NCBI GenBank assembly: GCA_965246875.1
Contig: CBDFFU010000003.1
Coordinates: forward strand, 372,001 to 436,000
Length of the DNA stretch: 64,000 nucleotides
Reading direction: 5' to 3'
Source: DASWYT01 sp965246875
GTDB taxonomy: Bacteria; Pseudomonadota; Alphaproteobacteria; Micavibrionales; SZUA-601
Numbering within the stretch: position 1 is the first letter of the stretch; each line of letters starts with the position of its first letter. Below, in pieces: positions 1 through 8,938 of this stretch. A program made the translations under genes and the position numbers. The notes beneath the pieces were generated by a model that saw nothing but the letters and a program-made list of their open reading frames with translations, had not been told where the DNA came from and ran no database searches.

Positions 1-1
1 A

Positions 2-493
2 AATGTACCGACGGATGATATAAAACAGCTGCAGGATTTAACCGTGCCATTCGAGGCAGTGTGCAAAGAATTGGCCGGTTTTAATATTTCAGCATGTTTG
101 AGTCACAGTGACATTCATGATAATAACATGCTGATCGACACAGCAACGCAACAGATCAGTATTATCGATTTGGGAGAATGTGCTGTTGATCATCCATTCC
201 TATCACTGGCCGCATGTCTAACCCGAATGGCGGCGCGTTACCAGATCGTGCCGGAATCGCCCGATTACCACATGTTTCAGAATGCCTGTTTCAGCGGATT
301 TCTAGCCTCAGACAATGATATGCAACAGGCGATCAGGCTGACGCATAAATTATTGCCGTTTTACAGCCTTCTGGTGCATATGCGGCTGATGCGTGCCGGG
401 GGCGATAATCTAAAAGCGCTGCCACGCATGCAGGGCCGTATCAAAACTAGCTGGTCGCGGTATATACAGGCAATGATACGGATTGATGAATAA
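2..493 (+). CDS. APH-family phosphotransferase, C-terminal part (5' truncated by window)
   Basis: The frame is open from the left edge, so this is the C-terminal part of a longer protein; a GTG at 44 is internal rather than a convincing start. It carries HSDIHDNN, matching the catalytic loop (H-x-D-x4-N) of aminoglycoside/choline-type kinases, then an IIDLGE segment in the position of the metal-binding Asp, then the usual helical DHPFLSLAACL stretch. Family members phosphorylate small hydroxylated substrates with ATP in the cytoplasm. The substrate cannot be read from this part. It ends 45 bases before an unrelated AT-rich gene. Confidence 0.7.
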   Translation, partial: NVPTDDIKQLQDLTVPFEAVCKELAGFNISACLSHSDIHDNNMLIDTATQQISIIDLGECAVDHPFLSLAACLTRMAARYQIVPESPDYHMFQNACFSGFLASDNDMQQAIRLTHKLLPFYSLLVHMRLMRAGGDNLKALPRMQGRIKTSWSRYIQAMIRIDE

Positions 494-538
494 TGATTGT
501 GAAATATTACTAACCTTATACTATTGGAATAATTAATC

Positions 539-1174
539 ATGGAATTGCAAGATCACATATTTGCAAGCATTGATGCATATACCAGAGGAGAAATCGAACA
601 TTCTCTGCATCATGTTTGCATAGCTGTTGAGGGCGCGACTAGAAATTTTTTCAATAAAGACAAAGTTTCAAATAAAGATTATAAAAATTTTGTAAGAAAT
701 TATTATTGGATTATTGAACCAATGATTGGCGGAGGAATTAATTTAGAAGAAACTAAATTTTCTGGCGCTAAAATTACAGATGGATATGAAAATCTGATTT
801 TAGATCCAGATCTGGCAGATATAATATATCATATTTTTAGATGTAGTAACGCGCACTCTAAAGCTGTAACAAGCAACTATCAATTATTACCATTTAGAGA
901 CGGGTATTCAGAATGGATAATTGCTGATGGATTAGTACAAATGCCAGAAAGAGTCATATGGGCGTTAATTGCTATCTGTGTATTTTCAAAAGGAAATTTA
1001 CAAATCAAAACTTCTGGGGAATACCACTTAACTTGGGGTAGCGAAAGTTTGGGAATAGACACAAGAATCTTTTTGATAAAGGATTGGTGGGGCAAAGAAA
1101 ATGATTTTAAAACATTTATAGATAAGCAGAATATACTTAGAGTAACTTTTAAAAATTTAAATTTTGCTTCCTGA
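539..1174 (+). CDS. AT-rich orphan protein with a HEPN-like R-x4-H motif
   Basis: This 211-residue protein is not one I recognise. The gene is visibly much richer in A and T than its neighbours, with many AAA/AAT/ATT codons, which suggests acquisition from elsewhere. It is predicted mostly helical. Residues R101 to H106 read RCSNAH, an R-x4-H arrangement like that of HEPN nucleases and HEPN-type toxin or defence proteins. The motif is short and could be chance. No obvious nucleotidyltransferase (MNT) partner lies beside it. The ATG start has only a weak ribosome site. The gene ends 12 bases from the convergent methyltransferase gene. Confidence 0.6.
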   Translation: MELQDHIFASIDAYTRGEIEHSLHHVCIAVEGATRNFFNKDKVSNKDYKNFVRNYYWIIEPMIGGGINLEETKFSGAKITDGYENLILDPDLADIIYHIFRCSNAHSKAVTSNYQLLPFRDGYSEWIIADGLVQMPERVIWALIAICVFSKGNLQIKTSGEYHLTWGSESLGIDTRIFLIKDWWGKENDFKTFIDKQNILRVTFKNLNFAS

Positions 1175-1186
1175 ATAATAAATATT

Positions 1187-1669
1187 TTAAATTTTCTTCT
1201 CCAACCCCAACAAAAATTCCTTCACCTTCAACCCACCCGCAAATCCCGTCAGGGTACCATTGGCACCAATGACGCGGTGACAGGGGGTGATGATGGAGAT
1301 TGGATTGCGGCCGTTGGCGGCGCCCACGGCGCGGACAGCTTTGGGGTTGCCGATAGTTTGGGCGATCTGGCTATAGCTGCGCGTCTCGCCGAATGGGATA
1401 GCGCATAAAGCCTGCCAAACACTGCGCTGAAAATCGGTGCCTTTGAAATCCAACGGTACCGAAAACGATTGGCGCTTACCGGCGAAATAATCGCTCAGTT
1501 GCTGTTTGGTATCCAGCAAAATGGGATGATCTTGGCTCTCTGTTAAATTGGCTAACCGCACACGGTTTGTTTTATCATATTCCCACAAAATCGCGGCCAA
1601 GCCTTGATCGCTGGCGACCAGTTTTAAAGCGCCAACGGGCGACGGCATCATGGTATAAGACAATGTCAT
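1187..1669 (-). CDS. ogt: Methylated-DNA--protein-cysteine methyltransferase
   Basis: This 160-residue protein repairs O6-alkylguanine in DNA by moving the alkyl group to its own cysteine, a suicide reaction. The active-site motif PCHRV lies near residue 129. It is preceded by the helix-turn-helix segment (GETRSYSQIA...VRAVGAANGRNP) with the conserved Arg finger and Asn hinge region. The length fits the Ogt/MGMT family without an Ada regulatory domain. It is transcribed alone, convergent with the AT-rich gene at 539. Confidence 0.93.
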   Translation of the reverse strand: MTLSYTMMPSPVGALKLVASDQGLAAILWEYDKTNRVRLANLTESQDHPILLDTKQQLSDYFAGKRQSFSVPLDFKGTDFQRSVWQALCAIPFGETRSYSQIAQTIGNPKAVRAVGAANGRNPISIITPCHRVIGANGTLTGFAGGLKVKEFLLGLEKKI

Positions 1670-1810
1670 GGCGGGTTTGCGTGAAATTCCGTGATACTGT
1701 AAAAATTGTGACAGATCAGTTTAGATGCAAGCCGTTCAAACGACAACATAATCTTAAATATTTTGCGCTTACATCATAGGAAAATCAGTAAACATCGCAG
1801 GTTACCAGAG

Positions 1811-2356
1811 ATGAATAGATATATGTTCACGATCATGACAGGTGTAATGATGGCCGCGCTGCCAGCCTGGGCAGACGACGCAGCGCCACCGCAAATTCAA
1901 GCGTTGACATTGGAGGGCGCGCCGATCGCGTCAAAGCATTTTCAATCTGGCGATAATGACTTTCGCGAACGGCATACACTGGCCATCGCAAAAGTGGAAA
2001 CGCGCGACTACGGCAATTGGGGGTTATATGTGTTGACGCCAAACAGTGTGGAGCGCACGTCGGTCGGGATCGGCTATGTGACCGACCCGTATGTGATCCA
2101 GTTCAACCCGAACGGCGTTGGCACACCGCGGCTGGAAATCACGGGCGCGATTGGTGCCGTCACCGGCTATCAGGATTATCCCGTGCCATTACTAGCCGGG
2201 CAGGGGCGGTTGGTCGTCTATGAGCAGGATCGTTTGAGTGTTGGCGCATCCATGGCCGTTATGCCCTATATCATGGAAGATAAAACACGCGACGAAACAA
2301 AACTGGGCATCGTTGGCACGACGCCGTTCTTCAGTTTACGTTACGCATTTCAATGA
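1811..2356 (+). CDS. Small exported protein, probably an outer-membrane barrel
   Basis: I start this gene at the ATG at 1811 because it opens directly on a signal peptide (hydrophobic core MFTIMTGVMMAALPAWA, cleavage after AWA). An upstream TTG at 1763 would add a basic, unconvincing 16-residue leader. The mature part, about 160 residues, consists of alternating short strands with many Gly, Tyr and Val residues. It ends in LRYAFQ, where the near-terminal aromatic resembles an outer-membrane barrel terminus. I do not recognise a named family. Its last codons overlap the ATG of the queuosine-salvage gene by four bases (ATGA), so the two are translationally coupled. Confidence 0.6.
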   Translation: MNRYMFTIMTGVMMAALPAWADDAAPPQIQALTLEGAPIASKHFQSGDNDFRERHTLAIAKVETRDYGNWGLYVLTPNSVERTSVGIGYVTDPYVIQFNPNGVGTPRLEITGAIGAVTGYQDYPVPLLAGQGRLVVYEQDRLSVGASMAVMPYIMEDKTRDETKLGIVGTTPFFSLRYAFQ

Positions 2357-3330
2357 TAATCTCGTTCGACCAGATCCGGCAGCAAGCACATCATGTGTGT
2401 GAGCTGGCCCAGCATGTCACCCTTCATCCCGAGCGTTTTGCAGCGTTTGTTCCGCAGTTGAGACATGTCAGTGCCGAACCATGGTTTCACTCGCTACCGG
2501 TTAAAATCAACCAGACGGATTTTGAAAGCGCCTTGCGCTTTTCACTCATGTTCAATGCCACCAGTTTTTGCTACTGGCAAAAACCAAAATGGCGGCTGGT
2601 TTATGAGGGTGTAGAACTGGGCGGCGCATTTTCATTGGCGACCTGTTATGCTCTGGCGATCAACGGCGATAGAGGTTTGCTGGAACCGGAGCGTTGGGCT
2701 AATTTGTCTTTAGATCAATATAGCAGCATCACAGCCGTGTCATCCGGCATATCACTACCATTAAGCGCCGAACGTTTGCAAGCGTTGCAGATGATTGGCA
2801 GTTATTTGTGTGACCATCATCACGGGTCAGTCCAAAATTTTATCACGGCTCATGATCATGACGCGGAACGCATTCTACAAACCTTGGCGACGGCGTTTTA
2901 CGGCTTTGACGATGTGCATGATTATCACGGGCAAACCGTGCCCTTTCTGAAACGGGCGCAACTGACGCTGGCCGATCTGTCATCGTTGTATCAGCATCAT
3001 ACGGGCAATGGGCTGCGTCAGGCTGAACATATCACGGCCTGTGCGGATTATAAATTGCCACAAATCATGCGGCATTACGGGTTACTCTCGTATAGCGACG
3101 AGCTGGCACAACACATTGACACTGAGCAACAGCTGCCGTCTGGCAGCACCATGGAAATCGAAATCCGTGCGGGAACGATTGAGATTGTCGAGTTGCTGCG
3201 CCAAGTGTTTCGTGATGTTTATCAGCAGAACCTGACAGCCAATCAGATCAGCGACCAGATTTGGCTGTTGTCGCAAAACGATATCACCGGTCTTCAGCCG
3301 CATCACCGCACAGTGACGATGTATTATTAA
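2353..3330 (+). CDS. Queuosine salvage protein, Qng1 family (DUF2419)
   Basis: This 325-residue protein matches the Q_salvage (DUF2419, C9orf64/Qng1) family, which hydrolyses queuosine 5'-phosphate to release the queuine base for tRNA modification. Visible family features are the SFCYWQ segment near residue 72, the ADYKLPQIMRHYGLL block starting at residue 231, whose Asp lies in the active-site region, and the C-terminal GSTMEIEIRAGTIEIVELL block. The length is normal for the family. It overlaps the preceding exported protein by four bases, implying joint expression. The family is known from eukaryotes and scattered bacteria. The function is inferred from the family. Confidence 0.85.
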   Translation: MIISFDQIRQQAHHVCELAQHVTLHPERFAAFVPQLRHVSAEPWFHSLPVKINQTDFESALRFSLMFNATSFCYWQKPKWRLVYEGVELGGAFSLATCYALAINGDRGLLEPERWANLSLDQYSSITAVSSGISLPLSAERLQALQMIGSYLCDHHHGSVQNFITAHDHDAERILQTLATAFYGFDDVHDYHGQTVPFLKRAQLTLADLSSLYQHHTGNGLRQAEHITACADYKLPQIMRHYGLLSYSDELAQHIDTEQQLPSGSTMEIEIRAGTIEIVELLRQVFRDVYQQNLTANQISDQIWLLSQNDITGLQPHHRTVTMYY

Positions 3331-4028
3331 GGCCGCCGCGCTGAAAAAATCTGTGCGGCTTTTGCCGGCAATTCATCAAAAGAATTTGCTGTCAACGTTG
3401 GGCTGCAGGCCTGCAACCTGGCTTTATCATGATAGCCCCAAAGCACAGCAACGCTATAGGCACCTGTGTTATTGGCGAGACCGAGATCGGCTGTTGTATC
3501 CCCGAACATGATGGTGTCCGTGACCTCATGCCCCGTTTCGCGCAGCAGGCAAAGCAATGAATCAGGTTCGGGCTTGATCGGATAGGCACGGTCTTTGGCA
3601 CAACACAAAGAGCGGTAGCCGATAAAAAAGTGGCTCATAGTGTAATGATCGAAAACATCGAACAAAGACGCGCGGTCACGGGCTGTCACAATCGCCAGAT
3701 CATAATCATGCGTCAATTTTTCGAGCGTCTCAATGACATGCGGAAACAAGGTCGGCATAAAACGGCGTGTACTGCGCATTTCAGAACTGTAAAAGTCATT
3801 GAGGTCCTGCAGCACAGGAGGCTGTTCCGCTAAGGGCAATCCCCACCCCAAATCGTATTGAAGCGGATTGGTATACCCGGCCCGCATCTTTTCGTCGCTA
3901 TAAGGCAAGTTGCGCGTCTCGGAAAACTCTTGAAGCGCGGCGGAATAGCCTGGATGCGAGTCTATCAATGTGCCATCGACATCAAAGACCAGAAGTTTGT
4001 CGTGTTGAGCTGGCGTGGTGTAAATCAT
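3327..4028 (-). CDS. HAD-family hydrolase (phosphoglycolate phosphatase-like)
   Basis: The protein opens with the HAD nucleophile motif DVDGTLIDS, then a helical cap, VTARD as motif II, a Lys in the KPEPD segment, and MFGDTTADLGLANN as motif IV with acidic metal ligands. These are the marks of a Mg-dependent small-molecule phosphatase of the Gph/PpaX type. The substrate is unknown. I chose the ATG at 4028; an upstream TTG at 4064 would add 12 residues (MTPSAFLIKYII). Neither start has a clear ribosome site. The gene's stop overlaps that of the convergent Qng1 gene by four bases. Confidence 0.88.
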   Translation of the reverse strand: MIYTTPAQHDKLLVFDVDGTLIDSHPGYSAALQEFSETRNLPYSDEKMRAGYTNPLQYDLGWGLPLAEQPPVLQDLNDFYSSEMRSTRRFMPTLFPHVIETLEKLTHDYDLAIVTARDRASLFDVFDHYTMSHFFIGYRSLCCAKDRAYPIKPEPDSLLCLLRETGHEVTDTIMFGDTTADLGLANNTGAYSVAVLWGYHDKARLQACSPTLTANSFDELPAKAAQIFSARRP

Positions 4029-4073
4029 GATTATGTATTTAATTAAAAATGCACTAGGAGTCAATTCACTATT

Positions 4074-5081
4074 TTAGCCATTGATCAGCCGCAACACACT
4101 ATAAACCACAGCTGCCAACACTCCTGATACTGGAATGGTCACAACCCATGCCAGCGCCATGCTGTGAATGAGTGGCCAACGCACCGCTTTGACGCCTTGG
4201 GTCAGGCCGACACCGATGACGGAGCCGGTCATGGTGTGCGTGGTCGATACAGGAATGCCAAGCTTGGCGGTGGCAAACAAGGTGATGGCTCCCGCGATAT
4301 TGGCACTGAACCCTTGCAGTGGACTGAGGCGCGTGATGCGCAAGGCCAGCGTTTTAATGATGCGCCAGCCGCCGACCATGGTGCCCAGTGCGATCATCGT
4401 GTAACAGGCCAGCGGCACCCAATGCGGCATGGCACTGTCAGGTGCAATCGTATGCGCCGCGACAAGAGCCGTAAAAATAATCCCCATCACTTTTTGTGCA
4501 TCATTGCCGCCATGGGCGAAACTGAGTGCAGCAGACGAAATCAATTGGCCGATTTTGAAACTGCGTTTGAGTGTATGCGGTTGCACATTGCGTGATGAGG
4601 TGGCCAATAATTTTGCGGTTATATAGGCAACCGACAACCCGACACAGGGCGCCAGCACGATATAGGCCATGACGATCAAGGCAGCGTGCAGATTGACAGC
4701 GCTGAACAACGGTGCCTGCTCAAAATAGGCGTGTGTCACACCCGCACCCAAGAAGCCGCCGATCAAGGTGTGCGACGAGCTGGACGGGATAGCTTTCCAC
4801 CAGGTCAATAAGTTCCAGCTGATGGCCGCCAACAATGCCGCGATCAAAACCGGTAACGTGATAAAATCGGGCGTCACCATTTTGGCGACTGTGTTGGCCA
4901 CTGCATGTTCGGTGATGACGAAATAAGCCAGAAAATTAAAACAGGCTGACCATAAGACAGCTTGAAACGGCGTCAGCACGCGGCTGGAGATCAATGTCGC
5001 CACCGCATTGGCAGCGTCATGAAACCCGTTGATGAAATCAAACAACAGGGCCAGAACGATGACGATGATCAGCAGGGTCAT
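4074..5081 (-). CDS. pit: Inorganic phosphate transporter, Pit family
   Basis: This 335-residue inner-membrane carrier imports metal-phosphate with protons. The PiT signatures are both visible: the N-terminal FDFINGFHDAANAVAT and a second copy, ALSFAHGGNDAQKVMG, near the middle, each in an inverted-repeat half. About ten hydrophobic segments are evident. Many bacterial pit genes sit beside a PhoU-like DUF47 gene; none is present here. The gene lies 45 bases upstream of the HAD phosphatase on the same strand, so the pair could be co-transcribed in phosphate metabolism (inference). Confidence 0.92.
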   Translation of the reverse strand: MTLLIIVIVLALLFDFINGFHDAANAVATLISSRVLTPFQAVLWSACFNFLAYFVITEHAVANTVAKMVTPDFITLPVLIAALLAAISWNLLTWWKAIPSSSSHTLIGGFLGAGVTHAYFEQAPLFSAVNLHAALIVMAYIVLAPCVGLSVAYITAKLLATSSRNVQPHTLKRSFKIGQLISSAALSFAHGGNDAQKVMGIIFTALVAAHTIAPDSAMPHWVPLACYTMIALGTMVGGWRIIKTLALRITRLSPLQGFSANIAGAITLFATAKLGIPVSTTHTMTGSVIGVGLTQGVKAVRWPLIHSMALAWVVTIPVSGVLAAVVYSVLRLING

Positions 5082-5280
5082 GTCATCATAAATAGCCGGA
5101 TTGGTGGCAAATGATAGAGGCCATATTATCAGCCGTATAATTTTGTGTTTTAAAATATGATCAAAGCTTTATACTATACGAAAATAACAAACACGACTGG
5201 ATACCCCGTGATGGCGCAGGATGTCGCCTATATGAATCCTTATTCGCGTTTGCTATTTTGTGTTGGCTTGAGTCCGGTGC

Positions 5281-5583
5281 GTGCCGATTTATTATCATTA
5301 TGGCGCGGTCATCATCGCGCGGCGCAGATATCCCGAACTGTACCAAAACCGGGGCAAAGACATCTGGTGTATTCCGGGTGGCAAGACAGGAATGTGGATC
5401 GTTGCTGTCTGGGGCGTGATTGCCAACAGCATCGCAATTTATTACGTGTTCGCCTTCCCCTGGATCAGTGAGGGTATCAGTGTAACAGGCTGGCGCGTCT
5501 CATTGGCTGTAATCATGGTGATCATTGCGGTTGTTGGCGTGTTGTTGTATCGGCACAGTTTAAAACAGCAACGAAATACTTAA
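5281..5583 (+). pseudogene. Remnant of an amino-acid permease (APC-like) C-terminus
   Basis: About 100 codons resemble the tail of an APC-superfamily amino-acid permease: an IIARRRYPELYQ loop, a CIPGG turn of the kind found before the last membrane pair, and two hydrophobic helices ending in a basic tail. The frame is closed by a TGA at 5269, and there is no room upstream for the missing ten or so helices before pit. The reading frame at 5157-5300 is different and may hold more remnant. I interpret it as a decayed gene. The nominal GTG at 5281 is not a believable start. Confidence 0.55.
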
Positions 5584-5592
5584 TCTGCGATC

Positions 5593-6251
5593 TTATTTTA
5601 AATTCAAAGCGTAACCTGTTATATATTCGTTGTCGCCGTCCACAACGATAGCCTCACCATCATGCAAAGTGCGAAATGGCACATTGTTTTCCTTCATATA
5701 GTCAACGATGTTATCGATCATATGCGATTCCGGATGATTAGATTTGTAATGTGGCAGGATGGAATAATTGACAAGATTTATGCCGTCCCACATCACGTTA
5801 TCTTTGTAACCATGGGGTAAATCTGTTGGATTGTCACATAATTCAAGTCCCTTGAGTGTTGGTGCTGTAACACAGGCACCGGCACTGTAGCCCGCATAAA
5901 CCAAACGGTCATCGTCTAAAATGATTTGATGACAGTATCAAAGCCGCTTTGTTCAAAGGCGCGTTTCAAGACAAAGGCATTTCCACCTTTGAGCCAAACT
6001 GCGCCGTACTTTGACAATTCTTTTTCCAGTTCGCCCGTTTTGCCGAAATAATTGCGCAGGTCGAGTTCCGTCGGTTGAAAACCAAGGTCGGCCATATTTT
6101 TTGCTTGCATGTCAAACTGCGCGCGCCGATCTTTTTCGCTACACATATCGCCTGCGTTGATGATGACGGCAACGTTTTTATTATCACCGACCAGCTCAGC
6201 CAGTTTTTCCGGTTGTGTGCCTAATTGAAATGACGAAAGATATAATCTCAT
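5593..6251 (-). pseudogene. pepE: Peptidase S51 (aspartyl dipeptidase-like), broken by a frameshift
   Basis: Two adjacent frames together make one S51-family serine peptidase of normal length (about 220 residues). The upstream frame (6251 to 5916) begins MRLYLSSFQLG and contains AVWLKGGNAFVLKRAF. The downstream frame holds the nucleophile motif YAGYSAGACV and a C-terminal DGEAIVVDGD block. The break is at about 5917-5922, where loss of one base turns a Lys-Ser-Ile-Leu-Asp run into an early TAG. PepE hydrolyses Asp-X dipeptides in the cytoplasm. A sequencing error is possible; otherwise the gene is inactive because the Ser is separated from its N-terminal half. Confidence 0.8.
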
Positions 6252-6310
6252 TTTGAATACAGTCGCTGTTTTGTATTCATGAACTGTAATTGAACAATGT
6301 TAATTCATGC

Positions 6311-8074
6311 TTAAGTGAGATCCTCTCCATCCTCAACCCGCTCCCCAATCTGTTGCCGCCACATGGCGTAGTAGAGACCTTTTTCGGCGAGGAGGGCGTC
6401 GTGGCCACCAGTTTCGATGATCTCGCCGCGTTCCAGTACATAGATACGGTCAGCGTGCATGATGGTCGAGAGGCGATGGGCGATGATGACGGTCATGTGG
6501 TCGCGCGTGTTAGACACGGCGCGAATGGTTTTGGAAATTTCCTCTTCGGTCAGCGAGTCCAGGGCCGACGTGGCTTCATCAAAGACGATCAGTTTCGGCT
6601 CACGCAACAATGCGCGGGCGATAGAGAGGCGCTGTTTCTCGCCACCCGAGACGCGCATGCCGCCTTCACCGATGAAACTGTCTAGTCCTTTATCCGCGCG
6701 CGCCAACAGGTTTGTGCAAGCGGCTTTGGCCAGGACATCATGAAGCTGGTCATCGGTCGCGCTAGGGCGGACAAAGAGCAAGTTTTCGCGAATGGTGCCG
6801 GAAAATAATTGCGTGTCCTGTGTCACGAACCCCATCTGGTTGCGCAACGCGTCGATATCGACAACGGACGAATCCAGATCATTATAACGGATATGGCCGT
6901 GTTTCGGTTTGTATAGGCCGACCAGCAATTTGACCAAGGTTGTCTTGCCCGAGCCGCTGGGGCCGACAAAGGCAATCGTCTCGCCGGTCTTCACATCAAA
7001 ACTGATGTTTTTGACGGCCGGATGTTTCGCGGTTTTATGCTGGAAACAGACCCGATCAAACGCCAGCGTGTCAATTGACGCCACCGGCTGCGGCTGTTCC
7101 GGCTTGATTTCCAATGGTGCATTGAGAATGGTTTCGAAATTCTTGAGTGAGGCTTCTGCCTCGCGATAGCTGATAAAGACATTCGCCATTTCCTGCAGCG
7201 GCGAGAAGATGAAGAAGGAGAAGAATTGCAATGTAGCAATTTGCCCGACATTAATCTTGTCGCGAAAGGCCAGATAGAGCAAAACAAACAAAATACTTTG
7301 GCGCAAGAAATTGACCAATGTCCCCTGGACAAAACTGATGCTGCGTAGGGAGCGCACCTTGCGCAGTTCCAGTTTCAGGATTTTTTGTGTGGCCACATTC
7401 AGGCGCGCGATTTCCTGATCGGTCAGCCCCAGGCTTTTAATCAGTTCAACGTTGCGCAAGGATTCAGTTGTGGCTCCTGCCAGCGCGTTGGTTTCCTGCG
7501 TGATCGTGGCCTGCACGCTCTTGATCTTTTGCGACAGCACATTGACGACGGCATACAGCAAGACACTGGCAATCAGATAGATAAAGAACATCGGGCCATA
7601 GATAATCACCGAGACGATCATGACAAAGACGATGCCAACCAGGCCGGTAAAGGCGATATTGATAAAACCCGTAATAAATTTTTCGCTGTCGGTGCGGACG
7701 CGTTGCAGAATATTTAATGTCGATCCGCTTTGCTTGTCTTCAAAATCCTGATACGGCAATTGCAGCGAATGTTTCAGGCCGTCCGTATAGACATCGGCGC
7801 CAAAATTCTGGATAACCAGGTTGGTGGTGTAATCCTGAAACGCCTTGGCGATCCGGCTGATCATGGCGACACCAATATTGGCCAATATCAACCAGCCAGC
7901 CGCCGTCGCAAAGTTAGCGATCGGAGAGCTTTTCGGAAAGTCGACGGCTAAATTGATCAGCTTGCCGAAAATGATCGGGTCAAGCAGGGAAAAACACTGA
8001 TTGATGGCAGCAAAGCCGAATGTTGCAAAGACCAAAGTTTTATAGGTTTTGAGATAGCGTAAAAGAAGTTTCAT
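6311..8074 (-). CDS. ABC exporter, fused membrane and ATPase domains
   Basis: A half-transporter of about 587 residues. An N-terminal six-helix ABC membrane domain is followed by a nucleotide-binding domain with Walker A GPSGSGKTTL, signature VSGGEKQRLS, Walker B LIVFDEATSALD and the switch His in IIAHRLST. It resembles lipid or multidrug exporters of the MsbA/LmrA type and probably works as a homodimer in the inner membrane. I start at the ATG at 8074 (MKLLLRYLK), because the longer frame to 8164 would run into the divergent phosphatase gene. The substrate is not inferable. Confidence 0.9.
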   Translation of the reverse strand: MKLLLRYLKTYKTLVFATFGFAAINQCFSLLDPIIFGKLINLAVDFPKSSPIANFATAAGWLILANIGVAMISRIAKAFQDYTTNLVIQNFGADVYTDGLKHSLQLPYQDFEDKQSGSTLNILQRVRTDSEKFITGFINIAFTGLVGIVFVMIVSVIIYGPMFFIYLIASVLLYAVVNVLSQKIKSVQATITQETNALAGATTESLRNVELIKSLGLTDQEIARLNVATQKILKLELRKVRSLRSISFVQGTLVNFLRQSILFVLLYLAFRDKINVGQIATLQFFSFFIFSPLQEMANVFISYREAEASLKNFETILNAPLEIKPEQPQPVASIDTLAFDRVCFQHKTAKHPAVKNISFDVKTGETIAFVGPSGSGKTTLVKLLVGLYKPKHGHIRYNDLDSSVVDIDALRNQMGFVTQDTQLFSGTIRENLLFVRPSATDDQLHDVLAKAACTNLLARADKGLDSFIGEGGMRVSGGEKQRLSIARALLREPKLIVFDEATSALDSLTEEEISKTIRAVSNTRDHMTVIIAHRLSTIMHADRIYVLERGEIIETGGHDALLAEKGLYYAMWRQQIGERVEDGEDLT

Positions 8075-8136
8075 GATATAAAACCTAATGATAAACCCGC
8101 GGCAAACAAGCGGGAAAACAACAGGAGGTTCGATTG

Positions 8137-8850
8137 ATGCGGTATAGGGGTAAAATAAGCACATGGTGTGTTTTGCTGATCGGTGTCACCGCCTGTACGA
8201 CGCAGCCGGTGATTCAGGTGACAGGAGGGTCTTATGCCGTTACATCCTCTCTTGTTCTCGCCGATGTCTTGCCGCCGCCGCCAATCCCTGGTTCTGTGGC
8301 CGATCAGCGCGATCTGCAAAGTGTCTTGCACGCACAAGCAACGCGAACTCCCGCGCAAGTGGCCGAGGCACAGCGTCAGGCCGACCCTGACGTCTTTGAT
8401 TTTCAACCGGTCATGGGCCATGCATTTACGGCCAATAATCTGCCGGTGACTGCGGCATTTTTTGCCAAAGTGGAACATGATGAAAAATCACTGGTCTACA
8501 ACGCCAAAGACTTTTATGGCCGGCCACGGCCCTTTGTGAATCATGTGGCTGTCAAGCCGACGATTACGCCACTGCCGCAAAGCCAGTCGTATCCCAGCGG
8601 CCATTCCTGTTTTGCGTACATCATGGCTAATCTGCTGTCCCGCATGCAACCAACTGATACACAGAAAATTTATGCGTTTGCCGACCGTTTTGCCCAAAAC
8701 CGCATCATTGCCGGTGTGCATTATCCAACCGACATTGCCGCTGGACGGATTGCGGCATCCGTCATTGTCAGTCAGCTGTTGCAAGACCCGCAGTTTCAAG
8801 CCGATTTCCAGCGCGCGAAAGACGAGCTAAATCTTGTTTTGCCGCACTAA
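8137..8850 (+). CDS. PAP2-family acid phosphatase lipoprotein
   Basis: The complete class A acid phosphatase/PAP2 signature is present: K-x6-RP in KDFYGRPRP, YPSGHS, and R-x5-H-x3-D in RIIAGVHYPTD. The Ser normally before that Arg is Asn here. The N-terminus ends in the lipobox VTAC, so the protein is probably lipid-anchored and acts in the periplasm on phosphomonoesters or isoprenyl/lipid phosphates. The ATG at 8137 is chosen over the TTG at 8134 because AGGAGG at 8123-8128 sits at the better distance. It is divergent from the ABC exporter with about 60 bases between. Confidence 0.92.
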   Translation: MRYRGKISTWCVLLIGVTACTTQPVIQVTGGSYAVTSSLVLADVLPPPPIPGSVADQRDLQSVLHAQATRTPAQVAEAQRQADPDVFDFQPVMGHAFTANNLPVTAAFFAKVEHDEKSLVYNAKDFYGRPRPFVNHVAVKPTITPLPQSQSYPSGHSCFAYIMANLLSRMQPTDTQKIYAFADRFAQNRIIAGVHYPTDIAAGRIAASVIVSQLLQDPQFQADFQRAKDELNLVLPH

Positions 8851-8867
8851 ATTTTATATCATCTCAA

Positions 8868-8882
8868 ACGAAATCGTTTCGT
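8868..8882. promoter_or_regulatory. Inverted repeat upstream of the alcohol dehydrogenase gene
   Basis: ACGAAA-TCG-TTTCGT is a perfect six-base inverted repeat with a three-base spacer, placed 56 bases before the dehydrogenase ATG. It has no T-run, so it looks more like an operator half-site pair than a terminator. The regulator is unknown. Confidence 0.35.
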
Positions 8883-8938
8883 ATCGAAAATTTATTCCGT
8901 TTCCGCAAAGTTGAATGCATCGTTTTACGGAGATACAC

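Noticed and set aside
880..1095. Minus-strand frame inside the HEPN-like gene
   Set aside because: Short and without a ribosome site; the plus-strand gene has a more coherent protein sequence.
8074..8164. Longer start for the ABC exporter at 6311
   Set aside because: It would run across the ribosome site and first codons of the divergent phosphatase gene; the ATG at 8074 gives a typical beginning.
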